Positions 35,116 to 44,681 of a stretch of DNA of 60,280 nt are shown here, piece after piece. Under the pieces are notes generated by a model. It was not told the origin of the DNA and did no database searches. It saw only the letters and a program-made list of their open reading frames with translations. Origin of the DNA: Bacteroidota bacterium (GTDB lineage: Bacteria; Bacteroidota; Bacteroidia; Cytophagales; Cyclobacteriaceae). The DNA lies in assembly GCA_018267285.1 (NCBI GenBank), contig JAFDYU010000001.1, positions 1 to 60,280 on the forward strand. Direction: 5' to 3'. The position numbers and the translations under genes are program-made. Positions within the stretch are counted from its first letter, which is position 1. The number at the start of each line of letters is the position of its first letter.

Positions 35116-35535
35116 ATGCGCGAAACATTTTTGATTATCCACTTCATTGGTTTAACCATGGCGGTGGGCACGGGGTTTGCAAATCTTTTTTTAGGCGTAG
35201 CGGCCTCGAAATTGAACCCTGAAGAACGCGGCAGCTTCATGTCGAAGATAAGTATATTAATGCGCATGGGCCATATTGGTTTGGGGCTGTTGCTTTTGTC
35301 TGGATTTTATTTGGCAACGCCCTTTTGGAAGTCGCTTTCGGATATGCCTCTGTTTATAACCAAACTTATCTTCGTAGGTGTTCTGATTATTCTCATCTCC
35401 GTGATTTCCATTCGTGCAGCTAAAGCCAAGAAAGCAAACGACCCCGCTCAGCTTGCAAAACTCAAACCATTGGGTATGCTCATTTTTTTAACGGGCATTA
35501 CAACATTAATCATAGCCGTGTTGACATTTCGCTGA
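35116..35535 (+). CDS. Small four-helix membrane protein
   Basis: 139 residues, with four hydrophobic helices (about 5-27, 45-65, 76-98 and 116-138). His9 and the MGHIGLGLLLLSGFY segment resemble small membrane proteins of the DUF2269/CopD-like type, but I cannot assign a family firmly. There is no signal peptide. It stands alone between DinB and the nested repeat. Confidence 0.6.
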   Translation: MRETFLIIHFIGLTMAVGTGFANLFLGVAASKLNPEERGSFMSKISILMRMGHIGLGLLLLSGFYLATPFWKSLSDMPLFITKLIFVGVLIILISVISIRAAKAKKANDPAQLAKLKPLGMLIFLTGITTLIIAVLTFR

Positions 35536-35562
35536 TCTCAAAATAAAAGTTGACATCTGGAA

Positions 35563-35658
35563 AAGTAGCTTCGTCAGGTTGAGTTTCTGAAAACTGATTT
35601 TTATAGGATCTCCTTCAAAAACTTAGGCTGACCTGGTTTAACAATTTTGAGGCTACTT
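35563..35658. repeat. Nested inverted-repeat element (MITE/REP-like), copy 2
   Basis: The outer arms are AAGTAGCTTC and its near complement GAGGCTACTT. The core GTCAGGTTGAG...TTAGGCTGAC matches the core of 25475-25597. It lies between two converging genes, where it may also stop transcription. Confidence 0.6.
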
Positions 35659-35662
35659 AAAA

Positions 35663-36061
35663 CTATTTTGCTCTCTTGAGCAGTCCACTGGGGAATAAAA
35701 AAGTGGCAAACGAAAAGATGAGGAGAAAGTTGAACTCAACACCATTTCTCCCCCCACCTACTACATACCATCCTTCAGCACCGTGAATCATTACAATGCC
35801 TGCTATAAAAATTAAGATGTTGAGTAACGCAAAAATTTTCAGGTATCTGTTCATCAATAAGGCGAAGATGGTTACCACATGAGTGGCCTTAATTGCGATG
35901 GCGAGCGGCACTCCTAAAATCCCAAAATATCCTTCAAGCCAGTTGCCAAAATCCATAACCGACATATCGATAAAAGAAGGTATGCCGTGCATAACCATAA
36001 TCACGGCAAGGGCAAAGCGCAGGAGAAAAGTTTGATCAAGGTTTTTAGAAATCCAATTCAT
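35663..36061 (-). CDS. DoxX family membrane protein
   Basis: 132 residues with four membrane helices. The DoxX pattern is seen: LRFALAVIMVMHGIPSF at the start, GVPLAIAIKATHVVTIFALL, and GAEGWYVVGGGRNGVEFNFLL near the end. Family members link to sulfur or redox metabolism, but the role of this type is unknown. Confidence 0.82.
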   Translation of the reverse strand: MNWISKNLDQTFLLRFALAVIMVMHGIPSFIDMSVMDFGNWLEGYFGILGVPLAIAIKATHVVTIFALLMNRYLKIFALLNILIFIAGIVMIHGAEGWYVVGGGRNGVEFNFLLIFSFATFLFPSGLLKRAK

Positions 36062-36192
36062 GGTGATTTTAATTATAGTTTGGACACTAAATTGGTAAAT
36101 CTTATCTTTATTTTAAAAGATAATTCACGGCATCTACCGACTGTAAAAAAGAAATATTTTTGCCATAACTTCAAACACCACAAACAGCCGCT

Positions 36193-36579
36193 ATGTTTCT
36201 TTCGCAACGCGTTACTCAAATTTGCCTGTTCCTTTTTGCGGCCATCGCCATCTTTGGCGGATGTGTGCAAATGTATCTGGGCGAGCCAGACACTACCCCA
36301 CGTCTGGATAACATACATAGATTTCTATCAGGCATTTATCTAGGCTGTGGTTTCATCTGCGGGTGGACTGCACTTACCATCCAAAAACAAAATACTCTTG
36401 TATTTCTTATTTGCACTGCTGTATTCTTAAGCGGTATAGGCAGGCTTATCTCCATGAACCTTGTTGGTCTGCCGGAACCTCGCGGGCTTTGGCTGGGGTA
36501 CGTAAGCTCTGAAATTATTGTTCCGATCACTGCTTTTATTGGTCAAATCATAACGAATAGAAAACTTCAGATCAAGTAA
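36193..36579 (+). CDS. DUF4345 domain membrane protein
   Basis: 128 residues with four membrane helices. RFLSGIYLGCGF and FLSGIGRLISM are typical of the DUF4345 family; the function is unknown. It ends 1 bp before nth starts, so the two share a transcript. A TATTTTTG -7 box lies at 36155-36162. Confidence 0.75.
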   Translation: MFLSQRVTQICLFLFAAIAIFGGCVQMYLGEPDTTPRLDNIHRFLSGIYLGCGFICGWTALTIQKQNTLVFLICTAVFLSGIGRLISMNLVGLPEPRGLWLGYVSSEIIVPITAFIGQIITNRKLQIK

Positions 36580-36580
36580 T

Positions 36581-37210
36581 ATGCCCTCAATTAATTGGAA
36601 AAAAGAAATTCAACCGCTGCTGGAAAAATACAAAGGCAAAAAACATCCGCTCGACTACAACAATTTTTATGAGCTCATCGTGATGGTTGTGCTTTCAGCT
36701 CAGGATTCCGACCGCCACATCAACCAACTTGCCCCCTCTTTGTTTAGTGTGTTTCCGGACATGAAGTCACTTTCAAAAGCAACAGCAGAATCGTTGTTTC
36801 CAATCGTCAATTCGGTGAGAAACTTCGGCAACAAAACAAAATGGTTACTGGAACTTGCTGCCACGGTTAAAGACAATAAAAATATACCCAACACACTGGA
36901 GGCGTTAACCGAGTTGCCGGGCATTGGCCGAAAATCAGCCAATGTTATTTTGCGTGAGATGGGGCAACCGGCCGAAGGTATCATTGTAGATTTACACGTA
37001 GTACGTGTTGCACCCCGGCTGGGAATTGCACAGGGTACCGACCCAAAAAAACTGGAAAAGCAAATGATGGAAACCCTGGATAAGAAAGACTGGGGCGAAG
37101 CAGGCATGGCTATTTCTTTTCTCGGGCGCGAAACATGCCGTCCTTCCAACCCGAAATGCAAAGAGTGTGTGATGCAAAAATCTTGCGCCTATTTCCTGGC
37201 TGCGAATTAA
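36581..37210 (+). CDS. nth: Endonuclease III (DNA glycosylase/AP lyase)
   Basis: 209 residues. It removes oxidised pyrimidines in base-excision repair. The helix-hairpin-helix LPGIGRKSA holds the catalytic Lys118, and Asp137 lies in VDLHVVRV. The C-terminal [4Fe-4S] loop is C-x6-C-x2-C-x5-C (CRPSNPKCKECVMQKSC). All key residues are in place. Confidence 0.95.
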   Translation: MPSINWKKEIQPLLEKYKGKKHPLDYNNFYELIVMVVLSAQDSDRHINQLAPSLFSVFPDMKSLSKATAESLFPIVNSVRNFGNKTKWLLELAATVKDNKNIPNTLEALTELPGIGRKSANVILREMGQPAEGIIVDLHVVRVAPRLGIAQGTDPKKLEKQMMETLDKKDWGEAGMAISFLGRETCRPSNPKCKECVMQKSCAYFLAAN

Positions 37211-37221
37211 ATTAACTAGTG

Positions 37222-38313
37222 TTACGGCAAAACAATTTCCATTAAGGTACCCTTGCCCAATTCGCTTTCTATACGCAACGTAGCACCCATTCGCTTAAGT
37301 AAGTCGTTGCAAAGCATGATACCAATGCCCAAACCTTTTTCGCCTGCCGTGCCCACCGATGAAGAGTAATTGCTCGACAATATCCTTTTTGCAGTAGAAG
37401 CGTCCATGCCTATACCGGTATCTCTTACAATTATTGATTTGACAGAATTATTTCTGGCAGCCGCAACTTCAATACTCCCCTGCTCATTTGTAAATTTGAT
37501 GGCGTTCGATAGTAAGTTTCGCAAAACGGTAACAATTATTTCGCGGTCTGCCTTTACCGTAAAAGTTGGGTCAACCGATAGTATCATCCGAATGTTTTTG
37601 TCGGAACAATTTGCTTCGTAAATCTGGATCACTTCTTCGGCCACGGGCCTCAATTCTATTTCTTCACGCTTCACACGGATCGCATCAAAATTAGATTTAG
37701 CCCAAGTAAGTGTGGTGGCAAGAAACTCCATACTCTGCGTAGCCTTGTCGTTCACGTTGGCAATCAGTTTCATAAACTCTTCCTGTGTAACCTGTTGTTT
37801 CGAGGCCATCCGCGAAAGCGAGTATAATTGCCCCATCGGCCCGCGTAAATCGTGCCCCAATACCGAGAGCACACGATCTCGATTTTGGTTGAGCATCTTT
37901 AAATTCTCTTCTTGCGATTTGGATGCGTGAATATCTATAAAGGCTATCATTTGCGGGTCGTCCAGTGAGGCTTTCACTTCGTACCAACGATTGTTAAAGT
38001 GTTTGGTGCGAATGAGAGCCTGCACCGAAATAGAATTTTGCCCTGATGCATTTGCTTCTTCCGTTTTGGAAGACCACTCTGCTTCAACTTGTTTCCGGTA
38101 TTCAATATCCGGGTACGCCAGTTCAAACCATTTATTAATGGTGGGAACTTCCTTTATGGAGTAACCAATCTCATCTACAAATCTTTTGTTGACATAGGCA
38201 TTGGTCCAAACACCTTTTTTTAAACGTGCAACCGCAAATGGGTAGGGCAAAAAATCTAAAATCCTTTGCAGGGTATCACCGCTAACAATCAGACGACCAA
38301 GCTGAATGTCCAT
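37222..38313 (-). CDS. Soluble PAS-type sensor histidine kinase
   Basis: 363 residues with no membrane segment. A PAS-like sensor domain (10-130) is followed by HisKA with His154 in LGHDLRGPMG. The HATPase has the N box LLSNAIKFTN, the G1 box DTGIGMD and the G2 box EKGLGIGI. There is no receiver domain and no adjacent regulator, so its partner is elsewhere (orphan kinase). Confidence 0.9.
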   Translation of the reverse strand: MDIQLGRLIVSGDTLQRILDFLPYPFAVARLKKGVWTNAYVNKRFVDEIGYSIKEVPTINKWFELAYPDIEYRKQVEAEWSSKTEEANASGQNSISVQALIRTKHFNNRWYEVKASLDDPQMIAFIDIHASKSQEENLKMLNQNRDRVLSVLGHDLRGPMGQLYSLSRMASKQQVTQEEFMKLIANVNDKATQSMEFLATTLTWAKSNFDAIRVKREEIELRPVAEEVIQIYEANCSDKNIRMILSVDPTFTVKADREIIVTVLRNLLSNAIKFTNEQGSIEVAAARNNSVKSIIVRDTGIGMDASTAKRILSSNYSSSVGTAGEKGLGIGIMLCNDLLKRMGATLRIESELGKGTLMEIVLP

Positions 38314-38573
38314 TTTAAAATGATTAAGCCGAACTAACTTACAAAAAAAGTACGATATGGAAAACCGTATGTAGTTTATGACTTCTGAATTGTTGCAATC
38401 GCTTCCACAAACGTTTGATGAAAAGTTTTTTTTAATTCTTTTGCTTAAAAAGTAAAATCTCTTTCACTTTATCAAACAAGCTTTAATCTAAGACTCCGAG
38501 TTACGAGTGATGAGAATGGTTTGGGCAAGAGTCAACTGTACTAGAAACCTTTAACCTAAAACCAATTATATCT

Positions 38574-39971
38574 ATGATCATTCGAACAAAAACTAAGGTA
38601 GCCTTGTGGGCTAGCCTGTCCATGCTGATTGGGTGCACACCCCAGACGGAAAGCACACAAACCCGGCAGCAAAAAGAAATCCAGATAACCAACACACCAA
38701 ACGATCCGGTGAACGGCCGCGTGGCAGGGCCTGGTGGTGGCGTAATCATGCAGGCATTCTATTGGGATGTTCCCTCGGGGGGCACGTGGTGGAATACTGT
38801 GAAGGGCAAAATAACCGCGTGGGACAACACGGGTATATCAGCCATCTGGCTTCCGCCTTCATCCAAAGCACAGAATGGCCCCTTCTCTATGGGGTATGAT
38901 CCTTTCGATTATTACGATTTCGGAAGTTACAATCAAATGGGGTCAACCGAAACACGATTCGGATCAAAAAGTGAACTTCAGTCGCTTATTTCCACGGCAC
39001 ACTCCAAAAATATTCAAGTGTATGCCGATATTGTAATTAATCACAATAGCGGGGGAAGTTCCGAAAGCAACCCATATACTGGCTCAAGCACCTACACCAA
39101 ATTTACTCCCTTGTCTGGGAAATTTTCAAGAAGTTATTCCGACTTCCATCCCAACAATATACACAGCTCCGATGAAGGATCTTTTGGAGGCTACCCCGAC
39201 CTCTGCCATGCACAAACTCACGTGCAAGATTGGTTGTGGAATCGCACCGATGCCATGGGAAAATATTACAAGAGCACGATGGGGTATGATGGCTGGAGGT
39301 TTGATTATGTAAAAGGATTTGGAGCCTGGGTGGTTCAAAATTGGGTAAACAATAATGGGGGTTTTGCGGTAGGCGAAAATTGGGACGGCAACGCGGGCAA
39401 TTTGCAATCGTGGGTAAACGGCACCGGTCGTACCTCTTCGGCATTTGATTTTGCGTGCTACTATGCGATGGATGCCGCCTTCGATAATAATGATCTAAAC
39501 CATTTGAATGACGACATGCTCTGGAAAAGAGATCCTTACAAAGCCGTAACATTTGTTACCAATCATGATACGGACATTATTTATGACGGTAAGTTAAATG
39601 CATACGCCTACATCTTGACACACGAAGGCTATCCGTGCATATTTTATCGCGACTACGAAGAGTGGCTGGATAAGGCCAAGATGGATAACCTGATATGGAT
39701 TCACCGCAATCTGGCAGTTGGAAATACCACCCTACTTTATGTGGACAATGACGAGTATGTTGCCCGAAGAAATGGTTCGCCAGGTTTGATCGTGTACTTC
39801 AATAACTCTACTTCGTGGCAAGAACGTTGGATACAAACCAATTGGACAAGCACGGGTATCCATGATTACACCGGCCAATCCGGATGGTGGCCTACCACAC
39901 AAAGCGATAAGTGGGTAAAAATTCAGGCACCGCCCAAGAGTTATTCTGTGTGGTCGCCTAACGGGTTGTGA
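38574..39971 (+). CDS. GH13 alpha-amylase lipoprotein, archaeal (GH13_7-like) type
   Basis: 465 residues. A lipobox (MLIGC, Cys21) suggests a cell-surface or periplasmic lipoprotein. The catalytic domain is close to the alpha-amylases of Pyrococcus/Thermococcus: IMQAFYWDVPSGG, SMGYDPFDYYDFG, TRFGSKSEL, and YRDYEEWL. The catalytic triad is Asp244 (GWRFDYVKG), Glu268 (VGENWDG) and Asp332 (TNHDTD). It should cut alpha-1,4 glucans. No SusC/SusD genes are nearby, so it is not in a typical utilisation locus. Confidence 0.92.
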   Translation: MIIRTKTKVALWASLSMLIGCTPQTESTQTRQQKEIQITNTPNDPVNGRVAGPGGGVIMQAFYWDVPSGGTWWNTVKGKITAWDNTGISAIWLPPSSKAQNGPFSMGYDPFDYYDFGSYNQMGSTETRFGSKSELQSLISTAHSKNIQVYADIVINHNSGGSSESNPYTGSSTYTKFTPLSGKFSRSYSDFHPNNIHSSDEGSFGGYPDLCHAQTHVQDWLWNRTDAMGKYYKSTMGYDGWRFDYVKGFGAWVVQNWVNNNGGFAVGENWDGNAGNLQSWVNGTGRTSSAFDFACYYAMDAAFDNNDLNHLNDDMLWKRDPYKAVTFVTNHDTDIIYDGKLNAYAYILTHEGYPCIFYRDYEEWLDKAKMDNLIWIHRNLAVGNTTLLYVDNDEYVARRNGSPGLIVYFNNSTSWQERWIQTNWTSTGIHDYTGQSGWWPTTQSDKWVKIQAPPKSYSVWSPNGL

Positions 39972-40003
39972 GTTTCGTATCGTTAAAATTGTAAACCTTT
40001 TAA

Positions 40004-40044
40004 AAATTGTTCCTTCGATTTGAAACACAGTCGAGGAACAATTT
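40004..40044 (+). terminator. Terminator of the amylase gene
   Basis: The stem AAATTGTTCCTTCGA with its near-perfect complement TCGAGGAACAATTT closes a 12-base loop and is followed by TATTTTG. Confidence 0.8.
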
Positions 40045-40059
40045 TATTTTGCTCATTCC

Positions 40060-41004
40060 ATGAATAAATTCGCTCGCTATCTTTTTATATCATCATTCCT
40101 GATGCAAAGCTGTTTTTCAAACAGAGAAACAGAATCGGTTTTGGTATATCCAACAGTGCAAATAGAGTTTGGCCATGAAATTCCTTTTGAAATAAAGAAA
40201 GTGATATGCCGGAAAGATTCTAACTGGCTTCGCGTAACACTTACACTTAATAATCCAACCCTCAATACTGTTGGCATTGCCCTTACCGATTGGGAAATAG
40301 AGACGCAAGAGGGTATACGGTCTCCCGCAATAAACACAAGTGATTCGGTGATCCAAATCGGATCAAATAAAATTTCAAAAATAGAATTGCTTTTCGACCC
40401 CATAAATTCCTTAAAGTTATTTCGGCAAACGGGTATTAAAGGGTCACTGCTTCAATCGTACAAACTAAATTACCGTGAAACAAAGGGGCATATTTACCTT
40501 GCAGCTTCAAAAAAAACTTATGAAGCTTATTTAAAAAATCAAGAACGGCCAAAAATTTTCTTCATTGATACAATGAACCTATTTAAAAAACAGGAATTGA
40601 ATTATCTGCAAGCCAATTTGGGTCTCAACAAAAATGGTGTGGAGATTCACGATGAAGAATTTTTGATTAACGGGCTGAATCTTATACTAAATATTTATGC
40701 CTACAAGGATACTGTATATTTAAAAATGAAGGTTGTTAATCATTCCGTTTTCCCAATCAATATTAAGCCCGGAGCGATAACCCTACGTACGGAAAGCAAC
40801 ATATACAACTCTGTTGCACAGCACAAAACAGATTCGGCAACAATACCTCGTAGCCAGCGCGGTTACTTGGAAGAACGGTATCCTGTTAAAAATTTCCGAG
40901 ACCGTTATTTCTTTATTGATATCTCTTCAATTTCTTTCTTAACCCCGAAGCCTATCTCGGTTTTTTATTGCAAAGATCTGCGCGCAAACCAATTTGGTGA
41001 CTGA
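40060..41004 (+). CDS. Predicted lipoprotein, function unknown
   Basis: 314 residues. A lipobox (MQSC, Cys18) follows a short signal peptide. The mature part has two beta-rich halves of similar size, each with a strand pattern like an Ig or beta-sandwich domain (RVTLTLNNPTLNTVGIAL; YLKMKVVNHSVFPINIKPG). No family was recognised. It converges on the response-regulator gene with an 18-bp gap. Confidence 0.7.
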   Translation: MNKFARYLFISSFLMQSCFSNRETESVLVYPTVQIEFGHEIPFEIKKVICRKDSNWLRVTLTLNNPTLNTVGIALTDWEIETQEGIRSPAINTSDSVIQIGSNKISKIELLFDPINSLKLFRQTGIKGSLLQSYKLNYRETKGHIYLAASKKTYEAYLKNQERPKIFFIDTMNLFKKQELNYLQANLGLNKNGVEIHDEEFLINGLNLILNIYAYKDTVYLKMKVVNHSVFPINIKPGAITLRTESNIYNSVAQHKTDSATIPRSQRGYLEERYPVKNFRDRYFFIDISSISFLTPKPISVFYCKDLRANQFGD

Positions 41005-41021
41005 AGCGTACTAATACAGTT

Positions 41022-41654
41022 TTATATCAATTTCTCCGAATTGGCCTTCGCAATCGCTTCCGATTTACAGTTCACCTGCAATTTGGCGTAGATGTTTTTA
41101 ATGTGTGTCTTGGAAGTTTCTTTCGATATAAAAAGTTGCTCGGAAATTTGTGTGTACGTTTTCCCTTCGGATATCAACTGTAAAATTTCGGTTTCTCGCT
41201 TGGTCAACGGGCTGTTTGGGTTTACGTGAAAATTGTCAATTACCAAACGGGCAATCTTGCTGCTCATTGGTGCACCGCCTTTACTCATTTCTTCGAGTGC
41301 CGTTAGCAACTCTCTATAGTTGGCACTCTTGGTAATGTAACCACTTGCTCCGGCCTTCAATGCTTCAAATACCAAATCACTATCTTCGTAAACGGTAACC
41401 ATAATAACATCGACCGTAGGCAATTTATCTTTGATTGTCTTTGCGCCTTTAATTCCGTTCATGCCACCCGGCAATTCAATATCCATCAAAACAATATCCG
41501 GTTTGTCGGTATTTAAATGTTTGATTGCTTCTTCGCACGATCCATAGCCATTGACCACAAAAAACTGTGAGGAGCTATTGACAATAACTACAAAACTATT
41601 TCTGATTTCCTTGTCGTCTTCAACAATCAAAACACGTTTTTTATTTTCGTTCAT
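41022..41654 (-). CDS. LuxR/NarL-type response regulator
   Basis: 210 residues. The receiver domain has the acidic EDD at 12-14 and the phosphoacceptor Asp58 in LMDIELPG. The C-terminal LuxR helix-turn-helix (SPLTKRETEILQLISEG, then QISEQLFISKETSKTHI) binds DNA. Its start overlaps the stop of the propeller kinase by 4 bp, so it is the cognate regulator. Confidence 0.93.
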   Translation of the reverse strand: MNENKKRVLIVEDDKEIRNSFVVIVNSSSQFFVVNGYGSCEEAIKHLNTDKPDIVLMDIELPGGMNGIKGAKTIKDKLPTVDVIMVTVYEDSDLVFEALKAGASGYITKSANYRELLTALEEMSKGGAPMSSKIARLVIDNFHVNPNSPLTKRETEILQLISEGKTYTQISEQLFISKETSKTHIKNIYAKLQVNCKSEAIAKANSEKLI

Positions 41655-44545
41655 ATTTTTTGGGTTTTAAATTCAGGAATTAATAATTGAACTCGGGTGC
41701 CCCGGTTGGGCCCGCTTTCAATTGTTACTTTCGATTTGATTCTGGCCGAACGAACATTCATGTTACCGATTCCATTCGGATTAACTTCGTTGATCAAAAA
41801 TCCTTTTCCATCGTCTTTCAATTCCATGGCATAGCCATCGTCTGTTTTTTGTAAGGTAAACGAAACGTTGCTTGAGTTGGAATGGTTAAACGCATTGGTC
41901 ATGGCTTCTTTAATAATTAAATTGGCCTCCCGGCTAAACCCGTACGGCAATTTTACTTTCTCTTTTAATTCGTTGTAGGCGCGAAAGTGAATTCCCTTTT
42001 CCTCAAACAGTTTTTCGCCAAAGTCGCGTATATGAAAAAATAACTTAGAAAGTTCATCGTTAACCGGATCAATGCTCCAAATAAAATCGCGCGTGCCGGT
42101 ATACAGATATTTTGCCGAAGTCTCCACTTTATTGTAAAACTCAACCGCCTGGCCGTTATGGCTGAGCTTCATCAAACTGATATAGTTAATGATGCGGGTG
42201 AGTTGATTCCCCATTTCGTCATGAAAATCACGTGCAATCTCTTTTCTTAAGTTTTCTTGTTCTTGCTGGCGGATGCGTTCCCGCTCTACCGCATTGCGCA
42301 TGCGAGACCGTACTTTGTTATAGGAAATGATAAAGATCAAACCCGCAGCAAATGAAATAGATAGAATAGTAAACTCGGCAGTTTGATAAAATGGGGCTTT
42401 GATGGTAAACGAATAACGGAGCGGAACTTTGTCCCACATGCCCTGGTGGTTAATGGCTTTAACATTAAACACATAGTTTCCGGCCGGCAAATTTCCGTAG
42501 GTAACCATGCCCCTGTCTGTTGGTATAGACCAGGTTTTATCGAACCCATCTAAAAAATATTTATACTGCACACCCGTTGGGTTTTGTTTATCCACTCGGT
42601 TAAAATAAAACGTGATGTGGCTGTTGCTGGAGGGCAACACCGGTTTGTACGGGAGCTTAAAAAAACCGGAAAGGCTATCGGAGTAATTGCGGCTAGATAC
42701 CTCGCCATAGGCCACTTCAACATTGGTTAGGTGCAACGGATAAGAGAATGTGTTTGCTTCTTTTCGTTCGTTGAATTGATAAATACCATCGACCAACCCA
42801 AAATATTTTTCTTTACCGAGGAAGAAAGCATTTTGATTTGTCTCAACTCCGGTTAGGCCATTGTCGTAACCATAATTCACAATTTCAGCAATGTCGAAAT
42901 GTTGATCCAGGCGTATTCGGCTGATTCCCTGCTCCGTTCCTACCCATATCAAATCTTTTTCATCTGGAGCTACAAAATAAATTAAGTTGGAGGGCAGGCC
43001 GTCTTTAGATGAAATCGTTTTCTTGTTTTTGGAGATCGGATCGAAAATCAAAATTCCTGCACCGGACGATCCGAGCAAAAGTACGGAGTCTTTGTAAACG
43101 CCTGTAGAGATCACTTGCGAATTAGCCAGTTCGGGCAACTCGTATTTTTCAATTTTGTTTTTTGATATCGCCTTGATGCCGCTTTCGTAACAGGCGAACA
43201 ATGTTTTCAGTTTAGAAAAATAGCGGATCGAAAAAATTCCGCGTCCACTCGGTTTGTCACGCTGCGAAAGATTTTTGAACGTTTTTCCATCGAAAGAATT
43301 AAGGCCTCCGTCTGTAGAGCCGCACCAAAGTACGCCTTCGTCATCAAAGTCAAGCGAAGAAATATATTGACTGGTTAGGCCATCTTGACGGGTGTACCAT
43401 TTGAATGTATCATTTATACTATCGTATCTACCTAAGCCCGACAAGGAAGCTACCCACAACTCACCTTTTTTATTTATTTTAATATCCATCACTTCGCTGA
43501 TTTCATTGCTTCCCAGTTTGTACTTTTTAATTTTCCCATGATGGATTTTTATCAGCGTACGAGCCCCAATCCATATTGCACCGTTGCGATCTTCGGCAAT
43601 CGCCATTACCGAACCTAATTTATCGGAACCACATTTGTCAAAGTCGCGGATAAAATATTTAATCAGTCCGCTACCCGAGGTGGCAATCCAGGCATTGCCC
43701 TCGCGATCGAATAAAATCTGGCTCACATTTATATCGGCCAGCACAAGTTCGGGCGGTTGATTATTTTGTTGTTTGTAGATGCCGTCTTTGCGTTCGAGCC
43801 AAAATGTTTTGGTTGCCTTGTCGTAGGCCACGATTCGGTCTTTAAAAGAGAAATCGGTTTTGGTAAATGTTTTTTTCTTTACATCGAGCACAAAAAAGCC
43901 CAGATCGGTTTCGATGAGCACAGCGCCCTCATAATTAACCATCATCTTTACCGTATTAAAAATTCCTTTAAAAGAAATTTTTTGACGTAGGCCATCGGGC
44001 ATAAAAACGAGAAAACTACTGTCGCTCAAGTAATAGCATATCTCATGAGCTTTTGTGCGAACACTAAAATAAATCCTTTTGCCGGGCAAAACGGGTTCGT
44101 TGTAGCTTACAAAAGCATCGTTAACTATTTTTCCGTGCATCCCTTGTGAGCCAACCTGAAAAAAAATGGTGTCGTTTTGATCAAAAAGTTTCCAAACGTA
44201 TTTCTGGTCGGTAGATGGAAGTTTTATCTGCTTAAAACTACTGCCGTTGAATTTGGTTATGCCCCGAGGGTGCACAATCCAAATATTTTGATGCGAATCG
44301 ATTTGTAGTGAATTAACCTCGTTGCTCAAAAGGCCATCGAGTGTTGTATATGTTTTAAACTCCCGGCCATCAAACCGGGCGAGGCCTCCACCCACGGTGC
44401 CCACCCACAGGTAGCCGTTTTGATCTTCTACCATGGCACTGACCTGCGATTGTGGCAGGCCATCTAACGCCTTGTAGTATCGCATTGAATACTGTTGAGC
44501 CCAAACATTAACCGATACGATCCACAGTAAAATAAAAAGCCGCAT
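41651..44545 (-). CDS. Two-component-propeller sensor histidine kinase (HisKA_3)
   Basis: 964 residues. A signal peptide ends NVWAQ. A periplasmic domain of repeated propeller units follows (GYLWVGTVGGGLARFDG; ELWVASLSGLGRYD; GVLWCGSTDGGLNSFDG). Next come a Y_Y_Y-type domain (about 610-720), one membrane helix (about 727-750), a HisKA_3 domain with His775 in DFHDEMGNQ, and an HATPase ending with DDGKGF and GIGNM. It senses an unknown periplasmic signal and phosphorylates the 41022 regulator. Unlike many Bacteroidota propeller kinases it has no fused receiver. Confidence 0.93.
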   Translation of the reverse strand: MRLFILLWIVSVNVWAQQYSMRYYKALDGLPQSQVSAMVEDQNGYLWVGTVGGGLARFDGREFKTYTTLDGLLSNEVNSLQIDSHQNIWIVHPRGITKFNGSSFKQIKLPSTDQKYVWKLFDQNDTIFFQVGSQGMHGKIVNDAFVSYNEPVLPGKRIYFSVRTKAHEICYYLSDSSFLVFMPDGLRQKISFKGIFNTVKMMVNYEGAVLIETDLGFFVLDVKKKTFTKTDFSFKDRIVAYDKATKTFWLERKDGIYKQQNNQPPELVLADINVSQILFDREGNAWIATSGSGLIKYFIRDFDKCGSDKLGSVMAIAEDRNGAIWIGARTLIKIHHGKIKKYKLGSNEISEVMDIKINKKGELWVASLSGLGRYDSINDTFKWYTRQDGLTSQYISSLDFDDEGVLWCGSTDGGLNSFDGKTFKNLSQRDKPSGRGIFSIRYFSKLKTLFACYESGIKAISKNKIEKYELPELANSQVISTGVYKDSVLLLGSSGAGILIFDPISKNKKTISSKDGLPSNLIYFVAPDEKDLIWVGTEQGISRIRLDQHFDIAEIVNYGYDNGLTGVETNQNAFFLGKEKYFGLVDGIYQFNERKEANTFSYPLHLTNVEVAYGEVSSRNYSDSLSGFFKLPYKPVLPSSNSHITFYFNRVDKQNPTGVQYKYFLDGFDKTWSIPTDRGMVTYGNLPAGNYVFNVKAINHQGMWDKVPLRYSFTIKAPFYQTAEFTILSISFAAGLIFIISYNKVRSRMRNAVERERIRQQEQENLRKEIARDFHDEMGNQLTRIINYISLMKLSHNGQAVEFYNKVETSAKYLYTGTRDFIWSIDPVNDELSKLFFHIRDFGEKLFEEKGIHFRAYNELKEKVKLPYGFSREANLIIKEAMTNAFNHSNSSNVSFTLQKTDDGYAMELKDDGKGFLINEVNPNGIGNMNVRSARIKSKVTIESGPNRGTRVQLLIPEFKTQKI

Positions 44546-44583
44546 TTCACCCGAAAGTTAGCTTTTTATTAAGCTACAAAGAA

Positions 44584-44641
44584 TACCCCATCGTTGGGTA
44601 ACTACCTGCTTATCTAAAATAGATGTAAGGGTGCAACCCTT
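44584..44641. promoter_or_regulatory. Two short inverted repeats between the kinase and permease genes
   Basis: TACCC...GGGTA at about 44584-44600 and the perfect AAGGGT-GCA-ACCCTT at 44627-44641 lie in the 136-bp divergent gap. They could be operators for the LuxR-type regulator. This is inference from position only. Confidence 0.3.
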
Positions 44642-44681
44642 TGTTCTATAATTGAGTCTTAAGATCAAAAAAAATAAATAT

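Noticed and set aside
38314-38573. Regulatory RNA between the PAS kinase and amylase genes
   Set aside because: No stable stem or promoter with both boxes was found in this 260-bp stretch.
41651-44545. Hybrid two-component system with fused receiver
   Set aside because: The protein ends after the ATPase domain; the receiver and DNA-binding domains are in the separate overlapping gene at 41022.
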